From: Bacteroidota bacterium
GTDB lineage: Bacteria > Bacteroidota > Ignavibacteria > UBA10030 > SZUA-254
DNA length: 64,000 bases
NCBI GenBank assembly: GCA_036522515.1
Contig: DATDFQ010000061.1
Location: 1 to 64,000, forward strand
Reading direction: 5' to 3'
Shown: positions 60,961 to 64,000 of the stretch, in pieces
How the letters are laid out: every line of letters starts with the position of its first letter
How positions within the stretch are numbered: position 1 is the stretch's first letter
The notes under the pieces: generated by a model
The model's database searches: none
The model's input: only the letters and a program-made list of their open reading frames with translations
What the model was told of the DNA's origin: nothing
Translations under genes and position numbers: made by a program

Positions 60961-62298
60961 TCATTGGTTGTCCTCCAGGACGGCCTGCTCAGCCCTCTTC
61001 AGGGGAGGGCTCTTCAGCCGATCCTCCCGGACGGGCGCCGGCGACCCGGCGTCCCGTGGAAGAATCCGCATCGCATTCCGTCTGAGAAGCTTTCGTTTCA
61101 GAAACCCGAGCGCCGAAACAAGAAAAGGGACCGGATCGCGTGGGTCGAACACCCCGTACTGTTTTTTCGTCATGAGCGAGCGGAGGTATGCGCGGAGAGT
61201 CCACTCCTTCGTCTTCCTGTAGCCCCCGAAGAAGGCCCGCAGGTCCTGTTTGACGTAGAGAAGCCGCGTGCCGGCGCGGTAGGAAACCTGAGGAGTATTC
61301 GAAAGTCCGTTCTGGTGGCGGTACGCGATGTAGGAAAGGTTCGCCCCCGCGTAGGCGCCGAGGAGCTCCCAGAGATTGTAGCGGGGGTTGATCTCCAGGA
61401 TCTTGAATTCGGCGTCGTCCGGGTCCCACTTATAGTCGATCTTGACGATCCCCTGGAAGGCGATGCGGCGGAGGTAATCGATGCTGCGATCGGCAAGCGC
61501 TTGTTGATGCAGGGTTTCGATATAGACGCTGCCGCCGGTGTGCGGGGGATACGTCCGGATTTTTCTGCCGATAAAATAGCCCAGGCAGCGGGATTGCTCA
61601 TCGAAGTAGCCGTGAAAGCTCACGATCGCCTCGTCCCGCCCTTCGATGTATGATTGGATAAGGAACCCTGAAGCGCGCTCGGGGAGGGCCGCGCAGAAGT
61701 CGGCGAGAGCGCCCGGCGATTCAAAACGGCGGAGCGCTTTTTTGTACGGCCCGAACCTCGCCTGCTGTTCTTCCGTCTCCCATACCCAATCCTGGCTGAA
61801 TGCGGGCTTGACGATGCACGGAAACTTGACGAGAGGGAGCATCACGAGCAGTTCCGACTTGTCCGCCACAATCCGGGTCGCCGGCGCGGGAAGATTGTGA
61901 AGCCGCGCGAACTCCGCAAAACGGACCTTATTGCAGAGCGCCTCCATCGTCGCATCGGAAGGGAGGAGAAAACGATAGACCTCCTGAAGTTGTCGCCGGA
62001 AGCGCCAGACAAACGTCAGCTCGGCGTCGGAGGCGTAGTACAGGACCGAACCCTCGCCGACCGACTTTCCGAAATCGAGCATCAGTCGCAATAACTCCTC
62101 TTCGCGGCCGGCGTTAAACCCCGGAACCACGAGCCGCCGTGCGCAGTAGCTCGAATGGAATGCGATCTCATCCGGCTGTGCAGACGCGACGTGGGACCCG
62201 ATCCCGGCGATGCCGAGCGACCGCACGATGTCATACGCCGCAGGAGATCCCCCGGCCGAGAGGACAACGGCCTCTTTTCGTCTATTGTTTTCCGGCAT
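60961..62298 (-). CDS. ATP-grasp ligase of the surface-glycan operon
   Basis: 445 residues from ATG 62298 (ribosome-binding site 'gaggag'). The N-terminal domain has EAVVLSAGGSPAAYDIVRSL. The ATP-grasp region shows FPCIVKPAFSQDW, GFLIQSYIEGRDEAIVSFHG, GIVKIDYKWDPDDAEFKILE and INPRYNLWELLGAYAG, where the acidic E-x-N pair is the metal site. Such enzymes join a carboxylate to an amine or to another nucleophile via an acyl phosphate; carbamoyl-phosphate-synthetase-like and D-aspartate-ligase-like members are the nearest types. The gene overlaps the upstream GNAT gene by 17 nt. With the acyltransferase-like neighbours it suggests addition of an amino acid or similar group to the glycan. Confidence 0.85.
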   Translation of the reverse strand: MPENNRRKEAVVLSAGGSPAAYDIVRSLGIAGIGSHVASAQPDEIAFHSSYCARRLVVPGFNAGREEELLRLMLDFGKSVGEGSVLYYASDAELTFVWRFRRQLQEVYRFLLPSDATMEALCNKVRFAEFARLHNLPAPATRIVADKSELLVMLPLVKFPCIVKPAFSQDWVWETEEQQARFGPYKKALRRFESPGALADFCAALPERASGFLIQSYIEGRDEAIVSFHGYFDEQSRCLGYFIGRKIRTYPPHTGGSVYIETLHQQALADRSIDYLRRIAFQGIVKIDYKWDPDDAEFKILEINPRYNLWELLGAYAGANLSYIAYRHQNGLSNTPQVSYRAGTRLLYVKQDLRAFFGGYRKTKEWTLRAYLRSLMTKKQYGVFDPRDPVPFLVSALGFLKRKLLRRNAMRILPRDAGSPAPVREDRLKSPPLKRAEQAVLEDNQ

Positions 62299-63763
62299 GT
62301 TGCACTCCTCGCAGTGATTCCCGGTGGTGATCTTCCCTGATGCCGTTCCCGGACTCGTCCGCGTCATCGGTGCGGTGTCCGGATGGTCCTTTCGTCCCCT
62401 TTATTGGCGGGAGGTGAAACTTTGCACGCAGGGTCTTCAGCCTGAAGCGAACATACGCCAGGACGGCAGGAAGCGGGACGTCCTGGATGCGGCGCTGGAC
62501 GTCGAGAAGAGAACGCTCGATGGAAAGCTGCCTCCGGACTGCGAGCATCCCCCCGATGATCCCCCGGACCAGGCGCCGGTAGCTCCGCCGCGAGCCCGGC
62601 CGGATCGCCCAAAGCGTGGAATTGCGCGTGGACCGGGATGTCATCTCGAATTTGTACTCCTCCGTTCCTCGGAGGAATTCGAGGCTGGAGAGAGATCGCT
62701 GGACCGAGTACTCAACCATCGAAAGAAGAAGCGCGAGGCCCGGCCGCGATTTTGACCATGGCGGGCGGTCGTCAAAGCCCGAGAGATAGTCGTAGAGCCG
62801 GCCGTGGAAGACGAACCCGAGGCGGACGGCGCGGAGTTTTCCCTCGAGCCGGACGCCTTCGCACCAGATCCACCCCCGGTTCCAGAATTCGCGGAGCACC
62901 GCCTCCTGAAATTCGCCGAATCCCGGCAAGAAAAACAACCCCGGGTATCCGAGATGGTTCCATCGCGCCTGGTGGAGCGCCACGAGCTCGCGGAACAGGC
63001 GGTTGAGCGACTCAAGGGAGTCCGCCCGTTCGATCGATCCTCCCGGCGTCTCCGAGATCGCCCTCCTTGCCTGATTCAACTTGCGGCGCACGTGGGGGCG
63101 GAGGCCTTCGAGGTAGTCCGGGAGAGTCGCCGGCGGCTCGAGCCTGGGTGCGGTCTCGGTGAGCCGCGCGCTGCAGCGGATCTTCCGCGCGTGAAGCTCG
63201 GCGGGGAGTCCGGCCAGAACGCTGCTCTCCGCGGGGAGATGCTCCAATTCGATGTCGTCATAGACGGAAGGATGTTCGTCGAGGTAGCGGGCGAATTCCC
63301 GCGGGACGACCGACCGGTACGAGGGATGGATGATGGAGTCAAGAAAATCGCTCGGCCCGGCTTTCGACAGTGCGCCCCGGGAATACCTCCCCGTCACCCC
63401 GCAACCCATGAACCGCAGCCGACTCCAAACCCGCTTGCCGAGGAGATCGGTGACCTCGAGAAAGAGCGGAACGATCCCGGCAAGCGTCCGGCGATCCCTG
63501 AAAAGAAGGATGTGCGGCGTGCGCGCATGGTCTTCGCCGAAATAATTCCACCAGTGAAAAAGCCATTCGAACGTTTGGAAGGGGGTGACCTCGGCCTGGA
63601 AGGCGAGCGCGTTCCACTCGTCCCGGAGAAGGGAGAACGCCGCCGCATCCCGAATCGCCTCGACGGAGAGCCGGGTCGCCCCGCGTTCGTTGCGTCCGTC
63701 CCCGGCCGCCGTCCGGCGCGGCCGGCCCGGGGCGACCGCGCTCACGTATCTTAACGTCTGCAT
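62282..63763 (-). CDS. CelD/BcsL-type GNAT-fold acyltransferase (second of two)
   Basis: 493 residues, with 'ctggagg' before the ATG. It aligns in outline with the first CelD-like protein: FSLLRDEWNALAFQAEVTPFQTFEWL, LPDYLEGLRPHVRRKLNQAR, a GNAT-like half (LHQARWNHLGYPGLFFLPGF, RLEGKLRAVRLGFVFHGRLY, YLSGFDDRPPWSKSRPGLAL) and SLEFLRGTEEYKFEM. It carries an extra C-terminal region of about 80 residues (RRQLSIERSLLDVQRRIQD and following) rich in Arg and polar residues. It starts inside the 3' end of the previous, partly visible gene and its 3' end overlaps the ATP-grasp gene, so the operon is tightly coupled. Confidence 0.8.
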   Translation of the reverse strand: MQTLRYVSAVAPGRPRRTAAGDGRNERGATRLSVEAIRDAAAFSLLRDEWNALAFQAEVTPFQTFEWLFHWWNYFGEDHARTPHILLFRDRRTLAGIVPLFLEVTDLLGKRVWSRLRFMGCGVTGRYSRGALSKAGPSDFLDSIIHPSYRSVVPREFARYLDEHPSVYDDIELEHLPAESSVLAGLPAELHARKIRCSARLTETAPRLEPPATLPDYLEGLRPHVRRKLNQARRAISETPGGSIERADSLESLNRLFRELVALHQARWNHLGYPGLFFLPGFGEFQEAVLREFWNRGWIWCEGVRLEGKLRAVRLGFVFHGRLYDYLSGFDDRPPWSKSRPGLALLLSMVEYSVQRSLSSLEFLRGTEEYKFEMTSRSTRNSTLWAIRPGSRRSYRRLVRGIIGGMLAVRRQLSIERSLLDVQRRIQDVPLPAVLAYVRFRLKTLRAKFHLPPIKGTKGPSGHRTDDADESGNGIREDHHRESLRGVQHAGKQ

Positions 63764-64000
63764 GAGGCCTCCAGAGTTCGGGGCGGTTCCGTCTCCGCCG
63801 TCGCGTCTTTTCCGGGCCCGGCGCCGTTATCATGTTGCCGGCCGTAGAGGACGCATCCCGCCTTCCACCGCGCCCATCCGTAGTACTGGAACGGGGTCAG
63901 GAGCCGGAGTGCGAATCCGCTCGTGGTTGTCGTATTGAGGATTGTGATCCGGCGTATCTCGTAGGGGTCCTCGCCGAAATTCGCCGGACCCGTTGAGACG
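63751..64000 (-). CDS. C-terminal part of a gene continuing beyond the window (possibly polysaccharide deacetylase)
   Basis: Open from the window edge to TAA at 63753-63751, about 82 residues. Visible pieces: STGPANFGEDPYEIRRITI, FALRLLTPFQYYGWARWKAG, and an unstructured charged end. A 'GP....DPY..RRI' stretch is seen near the C-terminus of some polysaccharide deacetylases, which would fit the operon, but the catalytic part is outside the window, so this is only a suggestion. It overlaps the start of the GNAT gene by 13 nt. Confidence 0.4.
   Translation of the reverse strand, partial: VSTGPANFGEDPYEIRRITILNTTTTSGFALRLLTPFQYYGWARWKAGCVLYGRQHDNGAGPGKDATAETEPPRTLEASCRR

Overview
The window comes from a high-GC bacterium of the Bacteroidota/FCB type, most like the Ignavibacteria/Kryptonia side of that group (inference). 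Five secreted proteins end in the type IX secretion (T9SS) C-terminal sorting domain with its NYPNPFNP signature or a close relative. There is also an Oar-like TonB-dependent receptor, a PorV/PorQ-like barrel, many Ser/Thr kinases and two-component proteins, and a glyoxylate shunt. No taxonomic marker gene is present, so the placement rests on these families alone.

Layout. 1-11743 (+): a tandem array of Ser/Thr protein kinases: the tail of one, one kinase with a membrane anchor and PD40 propeller, and four close paralogues with kinase, TolB/FlgO-like and TPR domains. Short palindromic repeats separate the last five. 11767-16305: an ATP-grasp protein, two lipoproteins, a small membrane protein and a LytS/LytTR two-component pair. 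16648-23727: a secreted FG-GAP/ASPIC-UnbV T9SS protein, a 1.2-kb noncoding mosaic of palindromic repeats holding tRNA-Leu(CAG), and an Oar-like receptor. 24048-28098 (+): a complete stressosome module (RsbR, RsbS, RsbT, RsbX-like) overlapping a histidine kinase with an RsbU-like N-terminus and a NarL-type regulator. A receiver-less sigma-54 activator follows (28227). 29344-32948 (-): a T9SS GH18 chitinase-like protein and a single-domain receiver. 33277-41204 (-): malate synthase, isocitrate lyase, two histidine kinases, two response regulators and a membrane protein, all closely packed.

41305-64000 is a cell-surface region in three transcription units. (a) Leftward from 53611 to 41305: polysaccharide export lipoprotein, PorV/PorQ-like barrel, a WecA-type priming transferase fused to a CapD-like domain, two large FN3-repeat T9SS proteins, a small T9SS protein and a small secreted protein. 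(b) Rightward from a well-matched sigma-54 promoter (53977): chain-length protein, CpsD-like ATPase and WecG/TagA-like glycosyltransferase. (c) Leftward from beyond 64000 to 57208: a partial gene, two CelD/BcsL-like acyltransferase-fold proteins around an ATP-grasp enzyme, a proline-dehydrogenase-like protein, a GT2 glycosyltransferase and a receiver.

Together the window looks like a sensory and regulatory block next to an extracellular polysaccharide/adhesin locus. The two most interesting points are a stressosome whose visible output is a two-component system rather than a sigma-factor switch, and a polysaccharide locus that combines T9SS adhesins with several enzymes missing their families' usual catalytic residues. 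A sigma-54 activator about 25 kb from a sigma-54 promoter suggests, but does not prove, a regulatory link.

Noncoding stretches over 300 bases: 16306-16647 (a promoter and one repeat), 19279-20517 (repeats, tRNA, promoter), 23728-24047 (hairpin and promoter) and 53612-54040 (divergent regulatory region). Each is described under its elements.
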